Positions 50,928 to 61,438 of a stretch of DNA of 64,000 nucleotides are shown in pieces. The stretch lies in assembly GCF_030767025.1 (NCBI RefSeq), contig NZ_JASITE010000005.1, positions 310,001 to 374,000 on the forward strand, read 5' to 3'. This DNA comes from Nocardia sp. CC227C (GTDB lineage: Bacteria > Actinomycetota > Actinomycetes > Mycobacteriales > Mycobacteriaceae). The notes beneath the pieces were generated by a model. That model ran no database searches. It was not told the DNA's origin and was given only the letters and a program-made list of their open reading frames with translations. The position numbers were made by a program, and so were the translations under genes. Each line of letters begins with the position of its first letter. Position 1 is the first letter of the stretch.

Positions 50928-53900
50928 TCAGCTACACGCCGGTCCCCGCTGGGCTACGTACACGCCGTCGGTGCCGAGGCGGGCGTCCCGGGTGAGCAGG
51001 ACGTCGGCCTCGAGCTGGCGGGACTGCCCGGCGGGGGTGCCGTCGCCGCCGAGGCGACGGTCGGCGGGCCGCTCGTAGAGGGGCGCGCCGCCGCACATGG
51101 CCTCGACGAAGCGCTGACGGCCGTGCAGCTTCCGCTCCTCGGCCTTGCGCAGGTACTCGTCGCGGCGCTCGGGATCGATGGCCTGCACGAACGCCTGCGG
51201 GTGCACGACGGCGAGCAGCCCGGAGACGTGGCCGAAGCCCAGCGAGGTGACCAGACCGGCCTTGAGCGGCAGGCGATCTCCCACCGCGAGCGGTTCGCGC
51301 AGCCACACCAGATGCGGGTACTCGCGCATCTTGGCGTCCACGCAGTCCAGGCTGCGGTTGGGCGGGATCACGCCCTGCTCCAGCACCTGGCACAGGCCGA
51401 TGAGCTGGAAGGCCGCCGCACCGCCCTTGGCATGCCCGGTGAGCGTCTTCTGCGACACCACGAACAGCGGCGCGCCGTCGGACCGGCCGAGCGCCGTGGC
51501 GAGCCGCTCGTGCAACTCGGACTCGTTGGGATCGTTGGCGGCGGTGGAGGTGTCGTGCTTGGACACCACCGCGATCTCGTCCGGTGCGACGCCCAGCTTC
51601 TTCAACTCGGCGGCCAGCTTCGACTCCGGGCCGCCGCGACCGGCGGCCAGCGCGCCCAGCCCCGGCGCCGGAATCGAGGTGTGCACGCCGTCGGCGAAGG
51701 ACTGCGCGAAGGCGACCACGCCGAGCACCGGCAGGCCCATCTCGACCGCGACGCTGCCGCGGGCCAGCAATACCGTTCCGCCGCCCTGGGATTCGACGAA
51801 GCCGCCGCGACGACGATCGTTGGCCCGGGAGAAGTAGCGGTCGCTGATGCCCTTGGCGCTCATGGCCGCCGAATCCGCGGTGGCCGACATGTCGCCGAAG
51901 CCCACGATGCCCTCGATGCCGAGATCGTCGTAGCCGCCGGCCACCACCAGATCGGCCTTGCCGAGCCGGATCTTGTCCACGCCCTCCTCGACCGAGACCG
52001 CCGCCGTGGCGCAGGCCGCGACCGGATGCACCATGCCGCCGTACGAGCCGACGTAGCTCTGCACCACATGGGCCAGCGCCACATTCGGCAGCGCCTCCTG
52101 GAGGATGTCGTTGGCGCGCGGCTCCCCGAGCAGGTTGTCGATGTAGAGCGAGCGCATCGAGGACATGCCGCCCATACCGGTGCCCTGGGTGTTGGCCACC
52201 ATGGCCGGGTGCACCCAGCTCATGAGCTCGGCCGGGCTGAAGCCCGAGGACAGGAACGCGTCCACGGTGCAGACGATGTTCCACAGCGCCACCCGGTCCA
52301 CCGAGCCCGCCATATCGGCCGAGATGCCCCACTTGGTGGGATCCCAGCCGGTGGGGATCTGGCCGCCGACGAAGCGCGACAGCTTGGCCTTGCGCGGCAC
52401 CCGGATCTCGGTGCCCGCCTTGCGCGTCACCTGCCAGTCGCCCGAATCCTCGACCGGCGTGATGACGGTCTGCTCCGGGTTGGCGGCGTGGAAGGCGCGC
52501 GCCTCGGCCTCGCTGTTGACCACGAAGGTCAGATCCTTGTCCAGGAACACCGAGGTGAGCAGCGGGGCGGTGTTGTCGGTCATCGCACCGTCGTCACCGT
52601 AGCGGCGCACGCCGCAGCGTTCCACCACGGTGTCGTGGTAGCGCTCGGCCAGCTCGGATTCGTCGACGTAGTCACCGGTTTCGGTGTCGTACCAGCCCGG
52701 CTTGGGGTCGTTCTCCCAGGTGACCAGACCGGTGGTCCAGGCCAGCTCGAGCACGCCCGCGGCGGACAGCTGGTCGGAGACCTCCATCTCGAAGCGGGTG
52801 CGCGCCGAACCGTAGGGGCCGAGCTCGCCCGCGCCGACGATGACGACCATATCGTCGAGATCGGCTGTCACCGCGCCCCATTCGGGGACCGGCAGCGCCG
52901 ACGACACCATGGTCGGCGGCGCGGGCAGCGCCGGGATGGTCGCGGCTGTCGCAGCCGTATCCTCCTCGGCCGCAGCGGCTTCCGCGGCCTCCCTACCCAG
53001 CGCCGACAGATCCAGCTTGGCACCGGCCAGCCCGCCGGTCAGGTCGATCTGCTGCGGTCCCTGCGCGGTGACGCCGCGGGCCCGCTCGGTGCACCACTTG
53101 AGCAGCTCGTCGGCCATCTCCCGGGTGGACCAGGTCTGCACGCCCGCCTGCTCCACGGCCTCGACCAGCGGATCGTTGTGGCCCATGAGGCCGGTGCCGC
53201 GCACCCAGCCGATCAGGGCGTGCACCAGGGTGACCCGCTGCGCCCAGGACTTCTCGGCCCGCCACTTGGCGACCACGGCGTCCAGCGCGGCCTTGGACTC
53301 GCCGTACGCGCCGTCGCCGCCGAAGAGACCGCGGTTGGGCGAACCCGGCAGCACCACGTGGAGTTTGGCGTCCACATCGTGGTCCGCGCCCAGCTTGGAC
53401 AGTCCGCCGATGAGGCGCTCGACCGACCAGAGCAGCACCCGCATCTCCATTTCGGCGCGGGCTCCGGCGTCGGCGAGGTCACCGGCCACCCGCGGCGCCG
53501 CGAAGGGCAGCAGCAGGGTGGGGGTCATGGCCTCCTTGACGAGCACCTTGGCGCCGCCCGCGGTGTCGGTCTGCTCGTTGCCGACCCACTCGACGAGGGC
53601 GTCGATATCGCTGTAGGAGGCCATATTCGCGGGCAGCACCCACAGCGCGGCGCCGTGGCGGGCGTGCTCACGGTAGAGCTGCTTGTAGAAGGCCAGGCGC
53701 GCGTCGTCGAGCCTGGAGGTGGTGACGACGACGGTCGCGCCGCCGCCCAGCAGCCGACCGGTGGCCGCCGCGGCGATGGAACCCTTGCTGGCACCGGTGA
53801 TCACGGCGATCTCGGACGACCAGGCGCCGGGCTCGGTCACCTCGAGGGCGGCCGCGGCGATGCGTCCGTAGAGTCCGGCCAGCACCGAGCGGGCCTCGTG

Positions 53901-56900
53901 CATGGCGCGCTCACGCCACCAGTTGGCCTGCGCGGCAACGGCTTCCCCGGCGCCGACATAGCCGTCGACCGGCAGGTCGTCCAGTCCGGCATCCCCGCCC
54001 AGCCACAGCCGCGCGAGATCCTCGCGGGCGCTGGCCCAGCGGTCGTCGATGAGGACCGCCTTGCGGGCGTCGAAGGCGGGGGCGACCAATCGCGGCCAGT
54101 CCGAACCGAGTTCGGCCGAGACCAGGTCCACCAGGGTGTCGTCGGTGGCCTCCGGCGCGGAGAGCTGTTCGGCGTGGCCGAGCGATTCCAGGATCACCCG
54201 GGCGGCCTGCGCCAGCACGCCGTCACGGCCGGTGATCTGCTCGGTGAACTCGCCCAGCGCGGCGGCGTCGACGGTCGCGCCGCCGCCACCGCCGGCGGAC
54301 GGCATGGACACCGCGACACCGCGACGGGCGGCCACGGCCTGCACGGCGGCGTCGATGGCGGCGTCCACGGCCGCGCCGTCGCCCAGCGCGCCCGAGACGA
54401 GCCCGCCCAGATCGCCGCCGCGCACCGACGCGCCCTCGCGGGTGCCGAGGGAGACCTCGGCGGTGACGTGGCTGGCCCAGCCGTCGCCGAGACCCCACAC
54501 CTTCTTGACGCGCTCGCCGATGGCGGCGGGGCGCTTGCCGGAGGGGCCGAACACCTTGCGCAGATGGTCGCCGATGGCGTCGGAGAGCACCGAGCCGAAC
54601 GGCTTGTAGGTGCGGGCCAGGCGGTCGACGGTGGCCGAGAGCGCGCCCATATCGGCGTCGGCGGCGCCGTCGATGGCACCGAGGGAGAGCTCGGAGCCGA
54701 GGTCGACGAGCAGCTGGTTGCGGCGCGAGGAGACGCCGTCGCACAGGCCCTCGATGGTGTCCACCGGACCGATCTGGTCCAGCCGCAGCTTGGTCCACAG
54801 CGCGATGAGCACGCGGGTGGCGTCGGCGGCGGTGAAGGCGATGTCGTCCGGGGTCGGGCCACCGGTCGGGGCGGCCGGAGCCGCGACCGGGGCGGCGGGC
54901 GCGCTGGCCGCGGCGGGCGTCGCGGTCTCGGCCGGGGTCTCCTCCGGCTCCTCCACCGGGGCCGGGTCGGTGTCGGTGGAGTACACCACACCGGCCTCGC
55001 GCTCGATATTCAGCACCTCGACCGCCGTATTGGCGAACATCGGCAGCTTGAGCGTATTCGTCGCCAGGTTGGCCACGGTCGGCGTTGCCGCCAAACCGAT
55101 CTCGACGAACCGTTCGACGCCGAGGCCGCCGTGGGCGGCATCGGTGAACAGCAGGTCCTGGGTCTCGATCCAGCGCACCGGACTGGCGAACTGCCAGGCC
55201 AGCAGCTCGATGAGCACCACACGGCACAGTTCGGTGGGACGCGCGGCCCAGCCGTCGAAGTCGGCCAGCACCTCGGCCAGCGGCTCGGACGGCACGTAAT
55301 CGGCGATCTCGGCGATGAATTCGCGGTCCAGCGAGAACGGCCGCGGCACCAGGTTCGGAATGTAGCGTCCGACAAGCAGTTCCGGATGCAAGTCGGCCGG
55401 AAGCAGGTCCTGGAGCTTGTGACGGAACTCCGGCACCCCGGCGCGCAGCACCGTGGAATGGAACGGCACGTCGATGCCGGGCACCAGCACGAAGGCGCGC
55501 TTGCCGCCGAACTCGGCACGGCGGCGCTCGATCTCGGCCTCCAGTGCCTCGAGTCCGGCCACGGTGCCCGCGATGGCGTACTGCGAGCCGCGCAGGTTGA
55601 GGTTGACCACCTCGAGGAATTCGCCCGCCTTCGCGCCCACGGTGGCGACGAAGTCGATCACCGCGGCGTCCGGGACGCCGATCTGCGAGGGCCGGATGGC
55701 GGCCATCCGGTAGTCGCTGCGGCCCTGGGCATCCCGGGGCACCAGCTCGTGCATGGCGGAACCGCGCTGGAACACCACCTCGAGCACGGCCTCGAGCGGC
55801 AGCACCCCGGCCACGGCGGCGAGCGCGTTGTACTCGCCGACCGAATGGCCCGCCAGCATCGCGCCGTCCACGAAGGCCCCGGCCTCCCGCAGCTCCGCGA
55901 CCTGGGCAACACCCAGGGTGGCCATGGCGACCTGGGTGAACTGGGTCAGGTGCAGCACGCCCTGCGGATGCCGGTACTCGACGCCGCGCGCCTTGAGGTA
56001 GGTCGGGTTGTCGCGCACCACAGCGAGAATCGAGAAGCCGAGGGCTTCGCGGGTGTGCTTGTCGGCGCGGTCCCAGACCTCCTTGGCGGCCTTGGAGCGG
56101 GTGCGCGCGTCCAGGCCCATACCCTTGGTCTGAATGCCCTGGCCCGGGAAGGCGTAGACGGTCTTGGGCGGTGCGATGCGACCGGTGGCGGTCATCACCA
56201 GATCCCCGCCGCTGTCACCATTACCCGCGCCGCGGGTGCGGCATCCGACCTCGACGATCTCACTGCCGCGATCCACGGCGACGCGCTCGACCCGCACGTC
56301 GATCTGCGCGCCCGGGCGCACCATGCCCAGGAAGCGGGTGGTCCACGCGGTCAGGGTGCGCGGCGGCACCCGGTCGGCGGAGTCGATGGCCGAGACGGCG
56401 TGCTGCGCGGCGGCCGACAGCCACATGCCGTGCACGATCGGGCTGCCGAGGCCGGCCAGCTTGGCGGCGGCGTCGGAGGTGTGGATCGGGTTGTGGTCGC
56501 CCGACACCTGCGCGAAGGCGGCCATGGCGCGCGGTGCGGTGATGGTGACATCGCGGCGGCGACGGCGCGGGGTGTCGGCGGCGTCGGCGGACAGGGTGCC
56601 CGCGGCGCGCGGCGGATCGGTGAGTTCGCCGGTGCCGGTGCGGCCGCGAATGGCGAAGCGCTCGGTGAGGGTGGCGATGGTCGGCATGGACATGCCGGTT
56701 TCGGGCTTGTCCAGCATGCCGGTGATGCGCACCCGCACCTCGACCACCCGGCCCAGGTCGGTGTCGAGGGTCTCCCCCGCCTCCGCGCGCACGGCGAGAA
56801 CGCTTGCGCCGTCGGGCAGTTCGCCCGCCAGCTCGATGCGGTGGTCGAGGTGCACCAGGTCGAGCATGCCCTCGATGACGCTCGCGCCGCCCTCGGTGCG

Positions 56901-59900
56901 GGTCGCGCCCAGCACCGCGAAGACGGCGGGCCAGCACGCGCCCACCAGCACGTCCGGCACGGTGCGGCCGTTGGTGCTCAGGTTCTCGGGCAGCCCGGAA
57001 CCGGTGACGCCCGCGTGGTCGGCGATGAGGTCGGGGGTCCAGGCGGTGTTGATGTGCGCGACCTTCGCACCGTCGACGGTCTTCACCTCGGGCAGCGCCC
57101 GGCCCGCGGCGACGGCCAGCAGCGCCGACATGGCGGCCTCGGCGTCGGACTCCGAAACGACCGGCGCGCCGCCGTTGTAGACCGATGTCGGGACGGTCAT
57201 GCGAATGCGCACGGTGTCTTTCGCGGCGGACACCGCACCGCCCAGCAGCGGCACCGTCAATTCCACGTAGGCGTGGTCGGTTTCGGGACCCTCGGTGGCG
57301 CTCAGCGTCGCGCCCGTGGGCGGATGGATGGCGCCCTTGCCGTTCATGGTCCACTCGTGGACGTCACCGAGCCGGTGGATGGGGTTGACGGTGGTGCGTC
57401 CGGCCCACTGCACATCGGGGGCGGCGAGCACGGTGTCCAGTGCGCCGTTGGCGATATCGGCGCGGCGGCGGCCGTCCACCGCGGCGGGGACCAGGCCAGC
57501 GCGCACCATGGAGTAGGCGGCGTCCTGCTCGAAGCGGTCGAGCAGCTCACCCACGGGCTCGTCCACGCGGGTGATGCCCGCGACGGCGACGGTGCCCGGG
57601 ATGATGCACACCTGATCGGCGCCGTAGCGCGGATCGTGGGCCTGCCACAGCGAATCCGAACGCCACCAGCGGCGCACGTCCTGATCGACCACCGGTACGA
57701 AATTGACCGGCTTGCCGGGGGTTTTGCACAGCGAGATGAAGAACGGCACGTCCGCCGGGTGCAGCACGGTGTCCGCGGCGGCCGGGTAGCGCTCCTTCAG
57801 CGTGCACAGCGCGCGCACCGGCTCCTCGAAGGCGGCGTCATCGGCGAAGAGGGTCTCGATCTCGCCGCGGTCGGCCTCGTTGAGGCGGGATTCGGTGCGG
57901 CGCACCATCTCCGAGAACCGGTCGCGCCAGGTGATGTCCAGCCAGACCGAGCGGGTGGCGTCGGCGATGGCCTCGGCGAAGTCGCCGCCGCAGTCGAAGT
58001 CCTTGCGGCGGTCCAGGCCCACCGCCAGTTCGACGTAGCGCTCCAGCCATTCGGCATAGGTCATGGTGGCGACGTCGCCGAAGTACGGCTTGGCGGTGCG
58101 GTCGAGCGCCTCGATGATCTCGTCGCGACGCTTCGCGACGGCCTCGGCGTCACCGGCGACCTCGTCCAGCAGGCGGCCGGTGCGGGAGGCGGCATTGTCG
58201 ATCTCGTGGATGTCCGCGCCCAGTTGGCTGCGGCCGGAAGCCATTCCGCCGGTGGCGGTGCCCGCGCCCACCCAGTCCGCAGTGCCGGGGGTGTCCACCA
58301 GCATCTGCTTGACCGCGGGCGCGGTGGTGGCCTCCAGGGTGGCCATGGCGGCGGTGCCGACCAGCACGCCGTCCAGCGGCATCACGGGGTAGCCGTGCGC
58401 CTGCGACCATGCGCCGGTGAGGTATTCGGTGGCGCGCTCGGGGGTGCCGATGCCGCCGCCGACGCAGACCACCACATTGTCGCGGCCGCGCAGTTCGGCG
58501 TAGGTCTCGAGCAGCAGGTCGTCGAGGTCTTCCCAGGAGTGGTGCCCACCCGCGCGACCGCCCTCGATGTGCATGATGACCGGGTAGTCCGGCACGGCGT
58601 CGGCGATGCGCAGCACGGCCCGGATCTGGGCGACGGTGCCGGGCTTGAACGCCACGTGGGTGATGCCGACCTCGGTCAGCTCCTCGATGAGTGCGACGGC
58701 CTCCTCGAGTTCCGGGATACCGGCGGTGACCACCACGCCGTCGAAAGGCGCACCGGCACCGCGGGATCGCTGCACCAGGCGCTTGCCGCCCAGCTGCAGC
58801 TTCCACAGGTACGGATCCAGGAACAGTGAGTTGAACTGCACCGCGCGGCCCGGGTGCAGCAGCGTCTTCAGCTCCGCCACCCGGTCGGCGAAGATCTGCT
58901 CGGTGACCTGTCCGCCACCGGCGAGTTCCGCCCAGTGGCCCGCATTGGCAGCCGCCGCGACGATTTTCGCGTCCACGGTGGTGGGGGTCATGCCCGCGAG
59001 CAGGATCGGCGAGCGGCCGGTGATGCGGGTGAAGGCGGTCTCCACCACGATGCGTCCGTTGGGCAGGCGCACCGGCTTGGGCGCGAATTCCGTCCAGGCG
59101 GGCGCGATTTCGGGGGCCGCGCCCGGGGTGAACAGGCTGCGCTGGCCGGGGCGGGTGGAGGCGGCGAGCACGCCGACGCCGGTGCCCTTGAGCGATCCGG
59201 CGGTCAGGCGGGTGAGCAGGTCACCGGGGCCGAGGTCCAGAATCCACTGCGCGCCTTCGGAGACCACCTCGTCGACGGTGGCGACCCAGTCGATCGGATC
59301 GACCAGGATCTCCTTGGTCAGCGCGGCGGCCAGTTCGGTGTCGAGGCCGCACTGCCCGGCCCAGTTGCTCACCAGTTCGACGGTCTCGGCCAGGGCGGGG
59401 TGGTGGAACGCGACCTCGACCGGGATGTCCTCGAAGACGGGCGCGAACACCGCGCCGCCGCGCTTCTTGGCCTCGCGGTCACGGGTCTGCTCGGCGCTGA
59501 TCTCGGCGCAGCGCTGCCGTACCCGATCCAGCTGGGTCACCGGGCCGGAGAGCACGGCGCGGCGGCGTCCGTTGCGAATGGACACCACGGCGGCCCTGTC
59601 GGCATCGACATCCGCCGACACCTCCTCGACCACGGCCCGCAACCGGTCGGTGTCCACATGGGAGACGGCGACCATGGGCATGCGCTCGCCCACCGGCACC
59701 AGTCCCCGACGACGCGCGATGAGACCGGCGGCGGCCCCGATCAGCTGGGCCAGCGCGAGCATCTCGGCGTCCCGCTCGCCGTGCGCCGCGGCGGCGGTGG
59801 CGGCCAGGCGGCCCTGCGAGTGGCCGATGTAGGCCACCGGAGCCTGCGCGACGATGTCCAGGCCCTGCAGCCGCAGCGCGCGCAGCGCGGCCACCTGGGT

Positions 59901-60296
59901 GAGGAAGACGCCCGGCATGGAGACCGCGGCGGACCGCAGGATCTGCGGCGACGGGGCCGCCGACACCTCGCCCTGCTCGGGGTCGGCGATCTCCTCCTCG
60001 AGCATCCAGCCGATGGGGTCGAAACCGACCGGCCGGACCACGAGCAGGTGCGCCGCAACGGGTTCCAACCGCTGCGCGGCCTCGTTCACGAGCGCGGTGA
60101 GCTCCGGTTCGAGCGCGGAATCCCGCCCGATCTCCTCCAGCTCCCGCAACCACTGGGCGCCCTGCCCGCCGAACGCCAACGCGTACGGCGCGCCACCCAG
60201 CAACCTATCCAACAGCGACGACCTGACCCCACCCTCCGAGGCCTTGCGCGCCACCCTCGCCCTAGATCCGGTCCCGGTGCTCTCGTTGATCGTCAA
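50928..60296 (-). CDS. fas: Type I fatty acid synthase (mycobacterial-type, single chain)
   Basis: 3122 residues from TTG 60296, whose product begins like mycobacterial Fas (LTINESTG); the frame is open upstream without a better start. Domain order by motif: acetyltransferase GHSQG (about 160); enoyl reductase AELAGGGQV (about 455); hot-dog dehydratase with SGDHNPIHT (about 1265); malonyl/palmitoyl transferase GHSVGEYNAL (about 1482); ACP with phosphopantetheine serine in DGVSSRRNQLLVDLG (about 1857); ketoreductase ITGASKGS (about 2165); ketosynthase cysteine in VAACATAAVS (about 2760) with KHDTSTAAND and TLTGHAKGG histidines. No C-terminal phosphopantetheinyl transferase, so it needs AcpS. 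Makes C16-C26 acyl-CoAs, the precursors of mycolic acids, in the cytoplasm. Confidence 0.97.
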   Translation of the reverse strand: MTINESTGTGSRARVARKASEGGVRSSLLDRLLGGAPYALAFGGQGAQWLRELEEIGRDSALEPELTALVNEAAQRLEPVAAHLLVVRPVGFDPIGWMLEEEIADPEQGEVSAAPSPQILRSAAVSMPGVFLTQVAALRALRLQGLDIVAQAPVAYIGHSQGRLAATAAAAHGERDAEMLALAQLIGAAAGLIARRRGLVPVGERMPMVAVSHVDTDRLRAVVEEVSADVDADRAAVVSIRNGRRRAVLSGPVTQLDRVRQRCAEISAEQTRDREAKKRGGAVFAPVFEDIPVEVAFHHPALAETVELVSNWAGQCGLDTELAAALTKEILVDPIDWVATVDEVVSEGAQWILDLGPGDLLTRLTAGSLKGTGVGVLAASTRPGQRSLFTPGAAPEIAPAWTEFAPKPVRLPNGRIVVETAFTRITGRSPILLAGMTPTTVDAKIVAAAANAGHWAELAGGGQVTEQIFADRVAELKTLLHPGRAVQFNSLFLDPYLWKLQLGGKRLVQRSRGAGAPFDGVVVTAGIPELEEAVALIEELTEVGITHVAFKPGTVAQIRAVLRIADAVPDYPVIMHIEGGRAGGHHSWEDLDDLLLETYAELRGRDNVVVCVGGGIGTPERATEYLTGAWSQAHGYPVMPLDGVLVGTAAMATLEATTAPAVKQMLVDTPGTADWVGAGTATGGMASGRSQLGADIHEIDNAASRTGRLLDEVAGDAEAVAKRRDEIIEALDRTAKPYFGDVATMTYAEWLERYVELAVGLDRRKDFDCGGDFAEAIADATRSVWLDITWRDRFSEMVRRTESRLNEADRGEIETLFADDAAFEEPVRALCTLKERYPAAADTVLHPADVPFFISLCKTPGKPVNFVPVVDQDVRRWWRSDSLWQAHDPRYGADQVCIIPGTVAVAGITRVDEPVGELLDRFEQDAAYSMVRAGLVPAAVDGRRRADIANGALDTVLAAPDVQWAGRTTVNPIHRLGDVHEWTMNGKGAIHPPTGATLSATEGPETDHAYVELTVPLLGGAVSAAKDTVRIRMTVPTSVYNGGAPVVSESDAEAAMSALLAVAAGRALPEVKTVDGAKVAHINTAWTPDLIADHAGVTGSGLPENLSTNGRTVPDVLVGACWPAVFAVLGATRTEGGASVIEGMLDLVHLDHRIELAGELPDGASVLAVRAEAGETLDTDLGRVVEVRVRITGMLDKPETGMSMPTIATLTERFAIRGRTGTGELTDPPRAAGTLSADAADTPRRRRRDVTITAPRAMAAFAQVSGDHNPIHTSDAAAKLAGLGSPIVHGMWLSAAAQHAVSAIDSADRVPPRTLTAWTTRFLGMVRPGAQIDVRVERVAVDRGSEIVEVGCRTRGAGNGDSGGDLVMTATGRIAPPKTVYAFPGQGIQTKGMGLDARTRSKAAKEVWDRADKHTREALGFSILAVVRDNPTYLKARGVEYRHPQGVLHLTQFTQVAMATLGVAQVAELREAGAFVDGAMLAGHSVGEYNALAAVAGVLPLEAVLEVVFQRGSAMHELVPRDAQGRSDYRMAAIRPSQIGVPDAAVIDFVATVGAKAGEFLEVVNLNLRGSQYAIAGTVAGLEALEAEIERRRAEFGGKRAFVLVPGIDVPFHSTVLRAGVPEFRHKLQDLLPADLHPELLVGRYIPNLVPRPFSLDREFIAEIADYVPSEPLAEVLADFDGWAARPTELCRVVLIELLAWQFASPVRWIETQDLLFTDAAHGGLGVERFVEIGLAATPTVANLATNTLKLPMFANTAVEVLNIEREAGVVYSTDTDPAPVEEPEETPAETATPAAASAPAAPVAAPAAPTGGPTPDDIAFTAADATRVLIALWTKLRLDQIGPVDTIEGLCDGVSSRRNQLLVDLGSELSLGAIDGAADADMGALSATVDRLARTYKPFGSVLSDAIGDHLRKVFGPSGKRPAAIGERVKKVWGLGDGWASHVTAEVSLGTREGASVRGGDLGGLVSGALGDGAAVDAAIDAAVQAVAARRGVAVSMPSAGGGGGATVDAAALGEFTEQITGRDGVLAQAARVILESLGHAEQLSAPEATDDTLVDLVSAELGSDWPRLVAPAFDARKAVLIDDRWASAREDLARLWLGGDAGLDDLPVDGYVGAGEAVAAQANWWRERAMHEARSVLAGLYGRIAAAALEVTEPGAWSSEIAVITGASKGSIAAAATGRLLGGGATVVVTTSRLDDARLAFYKQLYREHARHGAALWVLPANMASYSDIDALVEWVGNEQTDTAGGAKVLVKEAMTPTLLLPFAAPRVAGDLADAGARAEMEMRVLLWSVERLIGGLSKLGADHDVDAKLHVVLPGSPNRGLFGGDGAYGESKAALDAVVAKWRAEKSWAQRVTLVHALIGWVRGTGLMGHNDPLVEAVEQAGVQTWSTREMADELLKWCTERARGVTAQGPQQIDLTGGLAGAKLDLSALGREAAEAAAAEEDTAATAATIPALPAPPTMVSSALPVPEWGAVTADLDDMVVIVGAGELGPYGSARTRFEMEVSDQLSAAGVLELAWTTGLVTWENDPKPGWYDTETGDYVDESELAERYHDTVVERCGVRRYGDDGAMTDNTAPLLTSVFLDKDLTFVVNSEAEARAFHAANPEQTVITPVEDSGDWQVTRKAGTEIRVPRKAKLSRFVGGQIPTGWDPTKWGISADMAGSVDRVALWNIVCTVDAFLSSGFSPAELMSWVHPAMVANTQGTGMGGMSSMRSLYIDNLLGEPRANDILQEALPNVALAHVVQSYVGSYGGMVHPVAACATAAVSVEEGVDKIRLGKADLVVAGGYDDLGIEGIVGFGDMSATADSAAMSAKGISDRYFSRANDRRRGGFVESQGGGTVLLARGSVAVEMGLPVLGVVAFAQSFADGVHTSIPAPGLGALAAGRGGPESKLAAELKKLGVAPDEIAVVSKHDTSTAANDPNESELHERLATALGRSDGAPLFVVSQKTLTGHAKGGAAAFQLIGLCQVLEQGVIPPNRSLDCVDAKMREYPHLVWLREPLAVGDRLPLKAGLVTSLGFGHVSGLLAVVHPQAFVQAIDPERRDEYLRKAEERKLHGRQRFVEAMCGGAPLYERPADRRLGGDGTPAGQSRQLEADVLLTRDARLGTDGVYVAQRGPACS

Positions 60297-60411
60297 GACG
60301 TTCGACTTCCTTCTCGTAGCGGCTCGCCCCCGCAGGACGGGGCCGCGCTCTCGTCGCGCAGGTCTTCCCGAGGCCACCCGGCCCTGGTAGTGCCCGAGGA
60401 TTCCACAAAAT

Positions 60412-60515
60412 CATGAGGGGTTCCTCATGTTTACCCCTACGCACAACCCCCTACCGCGCAGTATTTATGTACGACCGTCCCAGAATGATCAGAAACATGA
60501 CTCCGCCTCATGTTT
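60412..60515. promoter_or_regulatory. Paired palindromes in the fas upstream region
   Basis: CATGAGG-N4-CCTCATG (60412-60429) and AAACATGA-N7-TCATGTTT (60493-60515) are perfect inverted repeats. Both contain the decamer CCTCATGTTT, 84 bp apart (eight helical turns). They lie 116-219 bp upstream of the fas start and are good candidates for binding of a fas regulator such as FasR. Confidence 0.55.
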
Positions 60516-60686
60516 GAACCCCCAGGTCCACGCGGTTACACCCCTGAAGGAAAGTTGAGCCTCCCTCACATTCACGGTTACCAAATCGTTATAACCCCTG
60601 GTAGGGTTACTGACCAGTACGCCACACCCCACCGGTACTTCGCTAACCCGGTTAAGCCCGGTAGAGTTTGGACGGTCGTACCATCA

Positions 60687-60771
60687 GCGCGAGTGGCGAA
60701 ATTGGCAGACGCGCCAGATTTAGGTTCTGGTGTCCACGGACGTGGGGGTTCAAGTCCCCCCTCGCGCACCA
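60687..60771 (+). tRNA. tRNA-Leu (anticodon UAG)
   Basis: An 85-base type II tRNA: acceptor GCGCGAG with CTCGCGC, anticodon stem CCAGA/TCTGG around TTTAGGT (anticodon TAG), a long variable arm (TGTCCACGGACGTGG region), T-arm GGGGG/CCCCC with TTCAAGT, and CCA encoded. Reads CUA and related leucine codons. Confidence 0.95.
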
Positions 60772-61438
60772 CGTTTCACATCCCGCCCGGCAACCCCGCC
60801 GAACGCCCGCTTCGTCCGTTCCCCGGGGACGAACGCCCCCGGCCCACCAACCTGCGGTAATCACCTAGCAAACGCACGAGTGCATTCGCGCTCGGGCGAA
60901 CCGGTTCTTCGCCTGTGGACATCGAGAACACCGGCGCGGCGATCGCCGCCGAGATCACCGCGTTGACACCACGCTGGTGCAGCCGACGATCAGTCAGCTC
61001 GAAAGCCGGAACCTCGACGGGCTCGGCAAAGCAGCGGAAGCAGCACGTGCCACCGCGGCATCGATATGCAGTTCCGCCGCCAACTGCTCACGCGCGATGT
61101 CCGCGGCGGCGCACTGGAACGGCCTTGGTCGCGGTGGTCTGCCCATGCGTCACGGCTAGTCGTGAGACAGTGATCAGCGCAGCTAACGATGTCGAGATGC
61201 ATTCGTACCTTCGATGCTTCGCGGGTGACCTACTACCAACCGCTCGTACTCGATTCTCCTGAACCATCACAGCCCACAACCTCATCGACCAGTGCCACCG
61301 CCACTATGTCTGTGACGAACACCCCGGCGATCCACCGCCTATCCAGCGGCAGATCCACCATTCGCGTACTCACGCGACAGGAACGTCGCCTCGCCGCGCC
61401 TATACGGCAGACCACCGCGGCGCGGCGGTGAACGCCGT
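60772..61438. other. Stretch without intact genes; possible WXG100-like remnant at 60977-61159
   Basis: No complete gene supported. A forward frame at 60977-61159 reads TISQLESRNLDGLGKAAEAA, then SSAANCSRAMSAAAHWNG: an alanine-rich helix followed by W-N-G, the shape of a WXG100-type protein. It has no ribosome site and soon ends, so at most it is a decayed type VII substrate gene. Confidence 0.25.

Noticed and set aside
50460..58829. A 2789-codon open frame on the forward strand antisense to fas
   Set aside because: It is the antisense of the third-position-rich fas gene; its translation is His/Arg/Gly/Gln-rich without domains, as expected for a GC-driven shadow.
60510..60860. Short forward frame spanning tRNA-Leu
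   Set aside because: Overlaps the tRNA; no domain or ribosome site.
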